Positions 19,801 to 28,973 of a stretch of DNA of 39,551 nt are shown piece after piece. The notes below the pieces were generated by a model. That model was given only the letters and a program-made list of their open reading frames with translations. It was not told where the DNA came from and searched no databases. The DNA is from Myxococcus llanfairpwllgwyngyllgogerychwyrndrobwllllantysiliogogogochensis (lineage in GTDB: Bacteria > Myxococcota > Myxococcia > Myxococcales > Myxococcaceae), in assembly GCF_006636215.1 (NCBI RefSeq), contig NZ_VIFM01000082.1, forward strand, positions 1 to 39,551, read 5' to 3'. How positions within the stretch are numbered: position 1 is the stretch's first letter; every line of letters starts with the position of its first letter. Position numbers and translations under genes: made by a program.

Positions 19801-22708
19801 GTTCCGGTGGAGCGACTGCTGCTGTTGATTCGTTCGTTGGTGGAGGCTCGCGACTCGCAGGTTCTGACTCGACAAGTACAGCGGGAGTCGTTGGCGAAGC
19901 CGCAGTTGCTTCAGTTGCCTCATGTACGCGCGGAGGCTTGAGGCCCTTGGTCGGTGGCTCAGCCACCACATACGCGTGCCGTGGAGGAATGTGCTCCGCC
20001 TCTGCTTCGTGCGTCGACGGAGACTGGATGCCCGAGGTTGATGACTCAGCCAAGGCCGCGTCCGCAGAGATGGTCGGGGACGCGAACACCTTGGTCACTT
20101 CGGACGTGCTCGGAGGCTCATGGTTCACGGTTGAAGACAGGTCCGGGACTGCACCCGTCTTCTTCAGGGGCGCGGACTCAGCTTTCTCTTCGACGTGTTG
20201 GGCAGTTCCCAGGTTCGCGGGCGATGAATCGGCTCGGACCACATCTCCTGCCTCGGAGGGGAGCCTGCCCGGCGATGACCTGTCAATTTCCCTCTCCCCG
20301 GGGACTGACTCTGCCACCCCAGATGCTCGAGCATGAGGAGTGCCCTCAGGAGACATCTTTGCTTGCGCAATGATCGGCAGGAGTGGCTCATCGACGTCAG
20401 TCGCTCGCGCATGCCGGGCGCCTCCAGCGGAGAACGCCAGCGGCTCATCCTCGTCGAACGTGGGTGGTGGCGCTGAGCGACCCTCGCTGCCCACGGTCAT
20501 CGACCGCGTGGAGTCAGTCTCTCTTCCCGGTCCTCGTGATCTCCGTTGGACCTCGGGCGAAGTCACCTCATCGGCCGAGTCATCACCCGTCGTCTCCTGA
20601 CGAGCGCGAACCACGCCCGTGTCTGGCCGCTGCTCATCCCTGGCGGTCTCGGACAGCGCCTCGATGGAAACACGCTCACGTGACACGGATGCAGTGCGTT
20701 CAACCACTCGACGCACGTCCCCGGCACGAGCCGCGTCCACGTCATCGGGTTGCGACGCCTTCACAGCACCCGGCGTTCGTGGAACGAGTTCTTCAATCGA
20801 CCCGCGAAACGCCTGAACCTGTTTCGCGGGAAGTTGCCCCGCTGCCTCCCAGGCAACAGCGGTCCGGAGCAGGAAGCCATGAACCTCGTCAGGCAGCACC
20901 GAACCGAACAGCCTCGTCAGCAACCGGCTGAATGACCCCTGTGACAGCGGAGCGGTCTCACCCAGCAGCAACAGCTCGTGAAATACCTCCTGTCGTGCCC
21001 CCTCCCTGCCGCGTGGAAGGACTCTCTCCGGCAACGCATTCAGCGCGTGCAGGAGCGCACTCATCGCTCCCGACTCGCGGGGCCGCAACAGGTCCATCGC
21101 CCGTTCGAGCAGCTCTGGCTCACTCTGCTCGACCAGCTCCGTCCGCAGCGCCTCCACATCGCGCAACGCGAGCAGGAAGTGTCGAGTGTCCTCCGGAAAC
21201 GACGCCAGGAGCGCTGCCAGCAACTCCGCCACCGTCGGTCCCGTCCGAGTCCCGAAGCGGAGTCGACTCACCAGCGCCGACTTGAGCGCATGTGCCTCCC
21301 AGCGAGAGAGGTCCGACTCAGGGGTGTTCCGTGTCTCCGCGAACGCCCCCGCACGAGGCGCCGCAAGCTCCTCCAGGTCCACCGGCCTCCCATCGAGGAG
21401 CGCCGATATCAACCGCGCGAAGAACAGCGGCTTGTCCTCTGCCCGAGCCACGAACACCGGCAACGCCGAACGCAGGGGACTCCCTTCATCCCCCGAGCGC
21501 GGCATCAGCCGCACGAGCAGCTTCGCCAGTATCTCCTCCGGAATCCTCCGCACCGCGCGCACCAGCCGCGTCAGAGAACCTCCCGGCTGTTCCCACGCAA
21601 GCGCCCGTCGCTGAAGCGAGCGAGGCAGCTCCGGAAGCGTCGCCACGACACGCTCCGCGGTCAGCTCCGGCATGCGCACGAGCGTTCCCCACGGCAACAC
21701 GCCATGCTGAAGGTAGTAACGAAGCGCCTCGGTCAGCTCATAGCGAGCCGACGCCGTCTCCGGCACCGTCAGCTCCTCCACCGCGTCGTGCTCCGCCACC
21801 TCCACGACGTCCTTCACGGGCGGAGGCAGCTCGCGCACCAGCTCCCCGATGACGAAGGACAGTGAAGCCAGCACCGGGTGCCGCTTGCGCACCTGATCCA
21901 GTCCGATGCCCAGCGTGGTGAGCAGCTCCGGATACTCCAGACCCTGGCTCTCGGCGACACCCTCCAGGAGCTGCTTCAGCGCGCTCTTGCGGTTGAACTG
22001 CGACCCCGCTTCCTTCACCAGATACGTCAGCGTCAGCGACCACAGCAGCCGCGACAAGCCACGCTCACTCAAGGGCAACACGGGCTCGACACGATGGAGC
22101 GCCTGGAGGCTGATGATGTAGTCGATGAGGAGCGCCGCGTGCTTCGGCTCCAGGAGCGTGATGAGTCGCTCCAGGGAGCGCTGGTCCAACTGGAGCACCA
22201 GCCTGTCAATCACCCGCCCCATCGAGGCGTGCCTGCCCACCAGGACCACCAGGGCCTCGGGGTCGCTCCGCGCCACCTCCGCGAAGAGCGCTCCGAACGA
22301 GAACCCCGCGCCCCGGGGAGCCCAGTACGGCAGCGTGCCGTGCAACAGGTAATGCTCCAGCAGCTCCAGCCGCACCTCCGCCTCGGTCCGAGGCTGCTCT
22401 CCCTCGGCCGGAGCCACGCGCCGAGCATGCACGGCCTGCTCCACGACCTCGCGAAGTCGCTCCGTGAGCCGCTCCTCCACCACCTGCTCGAAGTTGTCGA
22501 GCGGCACCGTCCCCAGGTCCACATCCAACCGGTCGATGCGCAGGTGCAGGCCCGGGACATCCACCGAGTCGAAAACCTGCTCGATGATGGCCAGCAGGCG
22601 CTTGCGATTGAAGTCGCTCAGCCGAGGCTGAAGCACGAGCGCCTGGGCCTCCGACTCCAGCTCCACGCGCAACGTCTGCTTCCGGATGTGGTGCCGCGAG
22701 CCCGTCAT
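16847..22708 (-). CDS. Giant eCIS tape-measure protein with internal tandem repeats (Afp14/Pvc14-like)
   Basis: The protein has 1953 residues. The N-terminus (IRKQTLRVELESEAQA, then HLRIDRLDVDLG) and C-terminus (YIDNAGLVLVSPFIPHLF, near 1788; AVHLLQYLVDGRTSAPEPL; LVLNKIFCGL) match the contractile injection system tape-measure family. Two copies of a Y-L-x-H-G-x-L-P-W element (LEHYLLHGTLPYW, ALRYYLQHGVLPWG) lie in the N-terminal part. In related systems this protein sits inside the tube and sets its length. Residues about 655-1550 are low-complexity, rich in Ala, Ser, Pro, Thr, Glu and Arg, and include an array of 16-residue repeats (about 1150-1462). GC content appears lower there than in its neighbours. 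The start overlaps the stop of the Afp12-like gene by four bases (ATGA). Confidence 0.92.
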   Translation of the reverse strand: MTGSRHHIRKQTLRVELESEAQALVLQPRLSDFNRKRLLAIIEQVFDSVDVPGLHLRIDRLDVDLGTVPLDNFEQVVEERLTERLREVVEQAVHARRVAPAEGEQPRTEAEVRLELLEHYLLHGTLPYWAPRGAGFSFGALFAEVARSDPEALVVLVGRHASMGRVIDRLVLQLDQRSLERLITLLEPKHAALLIDYIISLQALHRVEPVLPLSERGLSRLLWSLTLTYLVKEAGSQFNRKSALKQLLEGVAESQGLEYPELLTTLGIGLDQVRKRHPVLASLSFVIGELVRELPPPVKDVVEVAEHDAVEELTVPETASARYELTEALRYYLQHGVLPWGTLVRMPELTAERVVATLPELPRSLQRRALAWEQPGGSLTRLVRAVRRIPEEILAKLLVRLMPRSGDEGSPLRSALPVFVARAEDKPLFFARLISALLDGRPVDLEELAAPRAGAFAETRNTPESDLSRWEAHALKSALVSRLRFGTRTGPTVAELLAALLASFPEDTRHFLLALRDVEALRTELVEQSEPELLERAMDLLRPRESGAMSALLHALNALPERVLPRGREGARQEVFHELLLLGETAPLSQGSFSRLLTRLFGSVLPDEVHGFLLRTAVAWEAAGQLPAKQVQAFRGSIEELVPRTPGAVKASQPDDVDAARAGDVRRVVERTASVSRERVSIEALSETARDEQRPDTGVVRARQETTGDDSADEVTSPEVQRRSRGPGRETDSTRSMTVGSEGRSAPPPTFDEDEPLAFSAGGARHARATDVDEPLLPIIAQAKMSPEGTPHARASGVAESVPGEREIDRSSPGRLPSEAGDVVRADSSPANLGTAQHVEEKAESAPLKKTGAVPDLSSTVNHEPPSTSEVTKVFASPTISADAALAESSTSGIQSPSTHEAEAEHIPPRHAYVVAEPPTKGLKPPRVHEATEATAASPTTPAVLVESEPASREPPPTNESTAAVAPPEQAKAAPVEPSLARVGHPRVLDADAVLVPQSRKDAPRTEFPLTSIPVSPASEANATLLSPTAGAFPHEPPSTRLGRPRTTEADSVAPLPTESDAGTAQPPSASLGRPRDSEVASASTTPKAADAGMAQPPPASLHPSREAVPSRTSTQPDTRTDGFIPAPSQGFEHRHSVEDARSQRPATPDAINARALREGSSRIPDSTHASAPHEGSSSIADAPIPSSLPPIVSPEAGASQRSAPPSSRIADATNASAPREDSSLISDATSASAQRDGSSLIPDETSASAPREVSDLIPDETSASRDGSSGRLDATTASAPRDDRLDSTNTSAPRDDSIRGLDTTNTSAPRDDSIRGLGATNTSAPRDGSSRRPDSTGASAPRDGSGLISDATTASAPRDGSSHRLDATNTRALREGSGLMSDATTASAQRDGSSRIPDATTASAPREGSNRSLDATGASAPREGSNRSLDATGASAPREGSSRRLDATGASAPREDSSPTSDAPLPISRSSPASHEAGAPQRSPSPLTREPPSESSSAPGREPLAPRDTSRTQNSNSAPEPLDRRDSSSPDEVAPLDAKAQPRPSRPTNIQGHDAREALFSFLLAESADRYAGLSDDALLRLLQSLLDESPEVLHGFVRRHAHRKRLQEHWARNLPDSVLSRFSAVLAPHVHAALLSATEVLVAAWQEVAPPGTPALTERSAFWRFVLELLGERPGGSLTLEQLVAAFFEHFSARLHTAQPGHRDPRNTAERLLERAIELAQHEAVPRLAALLRQRRDALVTTWTTTTRPDSRRSNTSRSRPANPSKDSRRTAFRLSEEKHGGTPIYIDNAGLVLVSPFIPHLFRELGLSRVDDAGKTHLDPEPATRAVHLLQYLVDGRTSAPEPLLVLNKIFCGLSIPTPVPSGIDLTEREQSLCDRLLKALIANWTTIANTSVAGLRETFFQREGRLEQLDDRWKLQVQRKTLDVLVDQVPWSISILTHPWMPQPLYVSW
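18322..19261 (-). repeat. 48-bp tandem repeat array inside the tape-measure gene
   Basis: About 18 units encode a 16-residue motif close to DATTASAPRDGSSRRL. The freshest copies, near 18322-18515, are almost identical in DNA. One unit lacks six bases and another lacks nine, so the frame is kept. A divergent 30-residue insert after the second unit resembles the sequence just beyond the last unit (both contain EAGAxQRS), hinting at duplication of a larger block. Because 48 is a multiple of three, gain or loss of a unit lengthens or shortens the protein by 16 residues without breaking it. Confidence 0.93.
19385..20130 (-). repeat. Older imperfect repeats of about 35 codons in the tape-measure gene
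   Basis: Motifs of the form P-S-x-x-L-G-R-P-R-x-x-E-A recur: PPTKGLKPPRVHEATE, PSLARVGHPRVLDADA, PPSTRLGRPRTTEADS and PPSASLGRPRDSEVAS, with a degraded PPPASLHPSREAVPS. Spacing is irregular and DNA identity is modest, so these are older or freer to diverge than the 48-bp array beside them. Confidence 0.6.
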
Positions 22709-25161
22709 GCGGGAGCCGCCTCGGACTCACGGGTCGCCGCTTCCAGGAAGTCCCGCAGCCGCGCCGATGCCGTGGCCAACCCCGCCGAGTCCTCCTGGCG
22801 GAGCGCGTTCCTCCATGCCCAATAGAGCCGCTCGAAGCCGGCCATGCGCGCCGGGCCGAGGAACAGACAGTCCGCCACCACCAACGCGGGCGCGTTGCTC
22901 CGGATGACCTCGCGTGCGAAGGCCTGGAACTCCGGGTTGCGCCACTGTTGGGTCGCCGTGGAGATGACGGCCGTCACCGTGAAGCTGTAGGCGAACGCGT
23001 CCTCCCCGTCACGGCGAGCGGACCGCAGCAGCACATGCTCCACGATGTAGAGCTGCGAGCGTTGGCGATTGAGCGAGCCCACCTGTTCGGCCAGCGCATG
23101 GGCACGGGCCACCGCGCTCCCGGTGTCCGGGAACTTCCCCGCCAGGTGCCACCCGGCCTCGGAGGACGCCTTGCAGACCAGCGCCACGGAGGACTCCCCG
23201 GGCAACGACCCCACGCGGAAGTTCTCCAGCGAGCTCGCCGCGCCCAGGAACGCGCCGCTCACCGCCTGGGCACGCAGCGGCGATGCCACCGGGCTCTCGG
23301 GAGCGGGCAGGGACAGGACGGGAGCGAAGCGCTCCTCGATGGTGTCCGCATACCGCGCGAGCGCGCGACCCTCGGGCGCGGGCCCTCCCGAATCGGAGAG
23401 GTCGAGTCCGTGCTCGTCCAGCGTGTCGATGAGCGGCCGTGCATCCGCCTCATTCATTCCAAGCTGGATGCGGCTCTTGATGGCCATGCCCGCGACATTC
23501 CCGGGGCCCGGCCGCTCCAGATAGTCGATGCCGCGTCCGCGTCCATGCGTGCTCTGGACCAGCCGCTGAAGCAGCGCGAGCTTCGCTTCCATCAAACGCT
23601 CTGCCTGCACCGCCGCCGGGCGTCCTTCCCAGGCCACGTTCGCCACCGAGTCGTCGTCGAGCTCCTCCCCGCAGAGCGCGAGCAGCACGTCGAGGAACCG
23701 ATTGCGTCGCTCGGTGACGGGGTCCTGGCTGGCGACCAGCTCCTCGAGGCCAAGCGCATAGCCCGGCGTGCCTGCGCCAGGGACCTCCCGCTTGAGCAGC
23801 GGCTCCACATCGGGAACCGAGTCCGCGAGTGACTGGGAGAAGTACGTCTGTCTCAGCTCCGTGTCGCTCGAGAACAAGTCGCGGACGTGAGCGAGCTGCG
23901 CGAAGAAGTCAGTGAGGAGCTGCTCGAAGACGAGCAGGTAGCCCTTGAACTGCCGCGCCTGCCCCTGTCGCGCCAGGGGAGCGCCCTCGGAGAGTCCCGC
24001 CGAGCCGATGCCGTAGACCATCGGGTACTGCGTCTGGATGGAGGCGTAGCCGCGGAAGTCCTGGCGCTGACCTTTCGGCATGGCGAGGTACTCCTCGTAC
24101 TGGGGCGCCAGGGGGTAGGTTCGGCGCTGCTCGGCCCACAGGCGGTCCAGCTCGCGGCGCACGCGCGCGGGTTGGGGCTTCACCTCGACGCCGTTGCGGA
24201 ACAGGCGGATGGAGAAGCCGCCCCGCTTCGCGTCCACACCCGCGTCCACGATGAGCACCTGGTTCGGTGCCACGGGAAGCGAGCCGTCCGGGCCCACCGT
24301 CACCTTCTCGTCCGCGCGCAGGCTCACGTTGCGGACGCTGGTGACGCCTGGCGTCTGGACCATCGCCCGGGTCAGGTCCTGGATGGCGATGGACGTCGCC
24401 TGGGGCTGGAGCTCCGGGTCGGCGATGAAGCCGTCGCGGAGCAGCGGCCCCTCGAAGATTTCGTCAGGCGTGCGGCCCGCGTCGAGCAGGGACTTCAGCG
24501 ATTCGCGAAGAGGCTCCGGCGCGAGGAAGTTCCCGATGCGGAAGAACAGGCCGGCGAGGATGACCTCGGGCGTGCGGCTCTCGTCGATGCTCGCCTCGGC
24601 GGAGACGGTGGCCTCCACGTGCTCCAGCAAAGTGACTGTCCGGAGGTCCTCGCACAGTCCCCGGTGTCGGTTGTAGACGCGACGAACGGCGCTGATGATG
24701 GAATCGGGTGAGCTCTCATCGGTGGCGCAGTCGTCCCGGCCCGGCGCGTAGATGGCGACGTCATAGAGTCCCTGCACCGCGTCGGACGTGGCGGGCGTGA
24801 GCCAGACGTTGCCGACGGCGGGCACCCGGTCGATGAGGAGCTTGCGATAGTCGCGCTCCGTCAGCGGGTTGCACGGAAGGATGTCGAGCGCGGGGAAGAG
24901 CCCCTGTCGCTCCGGCTCGATGAGGCCCGTCACCGGGTCCAGCAGCATGTCCGCGAGGGGGAACGAAGCCCGATAGGACAGCTCCGTGAGCGCGTAGCAG
25001 AGCTGCTCCAGCGTGGTGACGCCCGGGTCGTGCTCGTTGTAGTCCGTCCAGATTTTTCCGGAGAGCTCCTGGACGAGCGTGGTGCCCTCTTCCTTGAGGG
25101 CCACGTAGTTCATGCCCACGTTCGCGGGCGGCTCGGCGCTGACGGTGACGGGCTCTGTCAT
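22705..25161 (-). CDS. eCIS baseplate protein, Afp12/Pvc12-like
   Basis: The 818-residue protein starts at ATG 25161 (GGAG seven bases upstream); the longer frame upstream overlaps the preceding gene and lacks family sequence. Near the N-terminus WTDYNEHDPGVTTLEQLCYALTELSYR, given here in part, is the hallmark of the second baseplate wedge protein of eCIS (baseplate J relatives in the T4 gp6 class). The C-terminal third (LYIVEHVLLRSARR, CLFLGPARMAGFERLYWAW) is also typical. It forms the wedge ring around the spike hub together with the Afp11-like protein. It lies 17 bases after that gene and overlaps the tape-measure start by four bases. Confidence 0.88.
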   Translation of the reverse strand: MTEPVTVSAEPPANVGMNYVALKEEGTTLVQELSGKIWTDYNEHDPGVTTLEQLCYALTELSYRASFPLADMLLDPVTGLIEPERQGLFPALDILPCNPLTERDYRKLLIDRVPAVGNVWLTPATSDAVQGLYDVAIYAPGRDDCATDESSPDSIISAVRRVYNRHRGLCEDLRTVTLLEHVEATVSAEASIDESRTPEVILAGLFFRIGNFLAPEPLRESLKSLLDAGRTPDEIFEGPLLRDGFIADPELQPQATSIAIQDLTRAMVQTPGVTSVRNVSLRADEKVTVGPDGSLPVAPNQVLIVDAGVDAKRGGFSIRLFRNGVEVKPQPARVRRELDRLWAEQRRTYPLAPQYEEYLAMPKGQRQDFRGYASIQTQYPMVYGIGSAGLSEGAPLARQGQARQFKGYLLVFEQLLTDFFAQLAHVRDLFSSDTELRQTYFSQSLADSVPDVEPLLKREVPGAGTPGYALGLEELVASQDPVTERRNRFLDVLLALCGEELDDDSVANVAWEGRPAAVQAERLMEAKLALLQRLVQSTHGRGRGIDYLERPGPGNVAGMAIKSRIQLGMNEADARPLIDTLDEHGLDLSDSGGPAPEGRALARYADTIEERFAPVLSLPAPESPVASPLRAQAVSGAFLGAASSLENFRVGSLPGESSVALVCKASSEAGWHLAGKFPDTGSAVARAHALAEQVGSLNRQRSQLYIVEHVLLRSARRDGEDAFAYSFTVTAVISTATQQWRNPEFQAFAREVIRSNAPALVVADCLFLGPARMAGFERLYWAWRNALRQEDSAGLATASARLRDFLEAATRESEAAPA

Positions 25162-25178
25162 GAAGGACTCCAGGAGGC

Positions 25179-28100
25179 TCAGTAGCCCTCCGCCAACGGC
25201 TCGGCGGTGGGCGTACCGGCGGCTTGCAGCTCGTGCCGCGTGGCGGAGGTGAGGAAGTACCAGTCGGACTCCAGCGTCTCGGGCGGAGGCGTGTGCCCGA
25301 GCTCCAGTGACAGCAGCGCCGCGACATAGGGCCGTGTCTGGATGAACTCCGAGATGTCTGCCTCGGAGCCATACCGTCCCTGCCGCGTGGCGCGGGACGC
25401 GTCGTAGAACCACGGCGACAGATACTCCACGAGCTCGCGGTCCAACCGGTCGATGCTCGCGCCGACGTCCTCACCCACGCGGAAGTCCACCAGGGCCTTC
25501 ACGGTGACGTGCACGTAGAGGGGGTTGACGACGCGAACCTGGGCGAAGGGGCTTGCGCGCTCCTGGAGATAGCCCTCGATGCGCTCCAGCATGTCCGAGG
25601 TGACCTGGGGCACGGTGGGGTCCGCCGACGTCGTCCCATCGCGTCCGGGCACCACGACGACGAGCACCGCGCCGGGCACACCGGACTGGCGCGGCGTGTG
25701 GGCGGGCAGGGCCTTCACCTTCCAGATGGACGGGAATCGCTCCAGCACCAGGCGCTCGTAATCCCACGCGAGCACGGCGCGCTCCTTGTGGCGCAGCCGC
25801 TCGGAGGCGCGGGCCTCGAAGGTGCGAGGCGTCTCGGGCGGACGGCCGCCGAAGGACGGCATCGGCTGGGAGATGCTCCCGATGTCAGGCAGCTCCTGCA
25901 CGGAGAGGGTGATGCTCCCGGCCGGCACGGGCGTGTCCACGTCCACGCCGGGCTCCTGCCGCGTGGACAGCAGGGCGTGCGGCGTGATGTCGAGCGTGCG
26001 AGGAAACAACTCCGCGTCGTCCGCCACGGAGGCCCGCATCCACTGAATCGCCGCCTCCTCACCCGCCGGCATCAGGTGGCTGCCCTGCGAGCTGAAGGCC
26101 GGAAGGCTCAGCGCGAGGATGCCCGTGCCCTGGAAACCTCCGGTCGAATCGAAGAGGACCTGTGACGGCGCGAGCGCCTTCCAGCCCCCCGCCGTGAGCA
26201 AGTCCCACCGCACGACGGGCGGCTCACCTGTGCCGGTGAAGGTGCCGCTCAACTGGAAAAGCAGCGTGAGCGTCTGCGCAGTGTCCAGCCCCGTGAAGCC
26301 CAGGTACAGGTTGGCGGGCGCCTTGAAACGCGGCAGCAGCGACATGGGACGCCGCGTGTCGGACGACACCTGCTGGAATCCCTCGAATGGCAGCAGGTGG
26401 AAGAAGCGCGCGTCGTCCAACGTGCAGCGGGCCGAGTAGTGGACGCTCAGCTTCTGGAGCTGGGGCTGCCAGGGAGGATTGGGATACTTCAGGTCCTTCG
26501 GAGGCTGCATGCACTCGGTGAGGCACTTCTCGATGCACTCCAGATACTCCTTGCCCGTCTTGCCCGCGCACTTCCCCCGGCACTTCGCGCGACAGCCGAG
26601 CGGGTCCGGGATCTCGCCCAGCACCGCGCTGAGCACGTTGACGGTGTAGAGCGAATCACCGAAGGCATAGGACGGCGCGGCCAGCCGCAGCTCCAGCGCG
26701 CTGGTGGCGGGGTCGTAGTAGTCGGGCGGCGCGCTGGGGCTGATGTCGAACTGCTCCAGCTGCGTGTCCTGGCACAGCTCGCCCAGCGCGGCGGGCGTGG
26801 GATTGGCGCAGTCCTCCTTCGTCCGGAAGAGGTAGCCGCGCACCGCGTCCCACGGCTCCACGCCTCCCTGTGGGGACACGGGCGAGAGCGGCGATGCGAG
26901 CGGTTGCAGCGTCCAGGAGCCCGGCTGGAGCACGCGCAGGTCCGCGAGGAAGCTCTGGTTGTCGAAGAGGTCGGTCGAGGTCTTGCCGTCCGGTCCCACC
27001 ACATAGTCACGGTAGTAGCCGTGAAACCCATCCGAGTTGGAGGGTAGGTTGAACCAGTCCAGGGAGAGGCGCAGGGTGTCGGGCCGCTTGACGAAGAGTT
27101 CGGTGTGCCGGATTCGCACGTAGGACCCGACGACGGGTGACGCGCCGAACAGCGGCCAGGGCGTGCTCGGGTCCACTTCCCCCTGCGTGTTCTCCACGCT
27201 CACGCCCGACAAGTCGGAGACCCGGACGTGCAGCTCCAGCGTGGAGAAGTCCACCGCGTCCAGCAGCGACACGGGGTGCACTTCGACGCCGGACCTCAAC
27301 GTGACGGGCTCGGACTTCAGGAGCGCCCGGAGCATGGGCAGGTCCGCGGCGGGGGCGGCGCCATTGGGCACCACGGCGGGCGCGGAGGGCGTCAGCTCGA
27401 ACCAGAGGCCAAAGCCGCGCACCAACGGCTGCGTCCCGTCCACCGGGTGAGGTGGCGGGAGGATGGCCTCGTAGCGCTCCACCGTCAGCCAGCCCTCGGC
27501 GGTGGAGACCTGGAGCGTGAAGGACTCGCGCAGCACCTGGAGGAGCACGCTCTGCGCGTCCAGGCCCGTCGCCGAGGCGAGCGCCGTCAGCAGCGTGCTC
27601 AGTCGCTTCGCGGAGGCCGGACCGAGGGGGACCTCCAGCGTCACCACGCGACTGCCGCCCGTCAGCAACAGGTAGCGAGAGGCGAGCGCGAAGCCGAGCG
27701 TCGCGGGCACGGTGACGGTGGTGGACGTCACGCCCGTGCTCCCCGCGCCGAAGGTGGCCCAGCCGGGGAGCCGCTCGTCGGAGGTCGACTCCGCGTCGGT
27801 CTGCTCCGGCTCCAGCGGCATCCGCGACGTGAGCACCTGCTGGACGACGGTGAGCGCGTCCTCCTCGCTGGCGGGTGGCGACGTCGGCAGGAGGGGCCCG
27901 CGCAGCACGCGCAGCGCCAGCCGCTGGGCGACAGTGGCGGGCGTGACGCCCACCGAGGTGTCCGAGGCGAAGAGGATGTCCTGCCCATCCGGACGCTTGC
28001 CCGCGGGAAAGAGGGTGCCCAGAGGGACGAGCGCTTCGCGCACCTCCTCGTCCTCGGCCAGGGTGAACGTGAGGTATGCGCTGTCGGGGAGCGCGGCGCG

Positions 28101-28970
28101 GTGGCTCAGGCGCAGGACGTCGCGGTGGTAGAAGCCAGCGTACCGGCCCGACACCGTGTTGACGGTGTCCTGCGCGGTGCGGAAGAGCTGCACGAAGGAC
28201 AGATAGAGCGCCAGGTGCGGCGGATGGTTTCCCGTCGCGAGCGCCGCGGGCAGCAGGGTGGCCGTGAGGCCCTGGAGTCGGGACAGCGCATCGAGGAACG
28301 GGTCGAGTAACGGCTCCAGCTTCGCCGCCGCCGCGCGAGCCCGCGCTTCCTTCGTGGCGCCCTTGTAGCTGGCGCCGTCCGAGGCGAGCTCCTCCAGCCC
28401 CCAGATGGGCAGCATGCCGGCCGTGTCCAGCCGCACCTGCCGCCCGAGCGCCTGGGGCAGCCCCGCGCCCTTCGCCGCGCTCACCAGCGCGCGCAGCGCC
28501 GCGGACAGCGGGCCCTCCACGGCGCTGACCAGGCCCTGTCCGAGCAGCCGGGACAGCTCGCCCTGCGCGCCCAGGCCCGTGCCTCGCAACCAGAGGTCGA
28601 AGCGCCGGGCCAGTCCGAGGATGAGCTGGAAGGCGTCCGACAGCGTGGTGAAGGCCCGCTCGAAGCTGCGCGCCGAGTCCACCTCCCGCGCGGTGATGAG
28701 GAAGCGGTCCTCCACCGCGCTCGCATCCAGCGCGTCGATGGAGGCGAGCACCATCACCGGGTCCGCGAGGAAGAACTCCGACCAGTCTCCGTCTTGCGTG
28801 TTCTTCAGGTCATAGAAATAGATGAGCGCGCCGAAGCGGGGCGCGAAGTCGAGCAGCTCCGAGCGTGTGCGCCCGTCCACCGGCGCATACCCCGCTTCCA
28901 GGGCCCGCAGCCAGCGGCCCATCTGGCTGGGCGCGTCGTTGATGGCGACCTTCGTGTCGGGCGGGGCCAT
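25179..28970 (-). CDS. eCIS baseplate J-like protein, Afp11/Pvc11-like, with Cys-rich insert
   Basis: The 1263-residue protein is the largest baseplate component and lies between gp25 and the Afp12-like gene, the place of Afp11. The C-terminal part carries the baseplate J-like core (RASERLRHKERAVLAWDYER, KVKALPAHTPR, VVNPLYVHVTVKALVDFR). The N-terminal two thirds contain several beta-rich domains. From about residue 793 to 820 there is an unusual CX3CX3C-X10-CX3CX3C segment. The gene starts three bases after the gp25 stop codon. It looks longer than prototypical Afp11 (about 1000 residues as I recall), so it may carry extra surface domains taking over part of a fibre's role. Confidence 0.85.
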   Translation of the reverse strand: MAPPDTKVAINDAPSQMGRWLRALEAGYAPVDGRTRSELLDFAPRFGALIYFYDLKNTQDGDWSEFFLADPVMVLASIDALDASAVEDRFLITAREVDSARSFERAFTTLSDAFQLILGLARRFDLWLRGTGLGAQGELSRLLGQGLVSAVEGPLSAALRALVSAAKGAGLPQALGRQVRLDTAGMLPIWGLEELASDGASYKGATKEARARAAAAKLEPLLDPFLDALSRLQGLTATLLPAALATGNHPPHLALYLSFVQLFRTAQDTVNTVSGRYAGFYHRDVLRLSHRAALPDSAYLTFTLAEDEEVREALVPLGTLFPAGKRPDGQDILFASDTSVGVTPATVAQRLALRVLRGPLLPTSPPASEEDALTVVQQVLTSRMPLEPEQTDAESTSDERLPGWATFGAGSTGVTSTTVTVPATLGFALASRYLLLTGGSRVVTLEVPLGPASAKRLSTLLTALASATGLDAQSVLLQVLRESFTLQVSTAEGWLTVERYEAILPPPHPVDGTQPLVRGFGLWFELTPSAPAVVPNGAAPAADLPMLRALLKSEPVTLRSGVEVHPVSLLDAVDFSTLELHVRVSDLSGVSVENTQGEVDPSTPWPLFGASPVVGSYVRIRHTELFVKRPDTLRLSLDWFNLPSNSDGFHGYYRDYVVGPDGKTSTDLFDNQSFLADLRVLQPGSWTLQPLASPLSPVSPQGGVEPWDAVRGYLFRTKEDCANPTPAALGELCQDTQLEQFDISPSAPPDYYDPATSALELRLAAPSYAFGDSLYTVNVLSAVLGEIPDPLGCRAKCRGKCAGKTGKEYLECIEKCLTECMQPPKDLKYPNPPWQPQLQKLSVHYSARCTLDDARFFHLLPFEGFQQVSSDTRRPMSLLPRFKAPANLYLGFTGLDTAQTLTLLFQLSGTFTGTGEPPVVRWDLLTAGGWKALAPSQVLFDSTGGFQGTGILALSLPAFSSQGSHLMPAGEEAAIQWMRASVADDAELFPRTLDITPHALLSTRQEPGVDVDTPVPAGSITLSVQELPDIGSISQPMPSFGGRPPETPRTFEARASERLRHKERAVLAWDYERLVLERFPSIWKVKALPAHTPRQSGVPGAVLVVVVPGRDGTTSADPTVPQVTSDMLERIEGYLQERASPFAQVRVVNPLYVHVTVKALVDFRVGEDVGASIDRLDRELVEYLSPWFYDASRATRQGRYGSEADISEFIQTRPYVAALLSLELGHTPPPETLESDWYFLTSATRHELQAAGTPTAEPLAEGY

Positions 28971-28973
28971 GGG

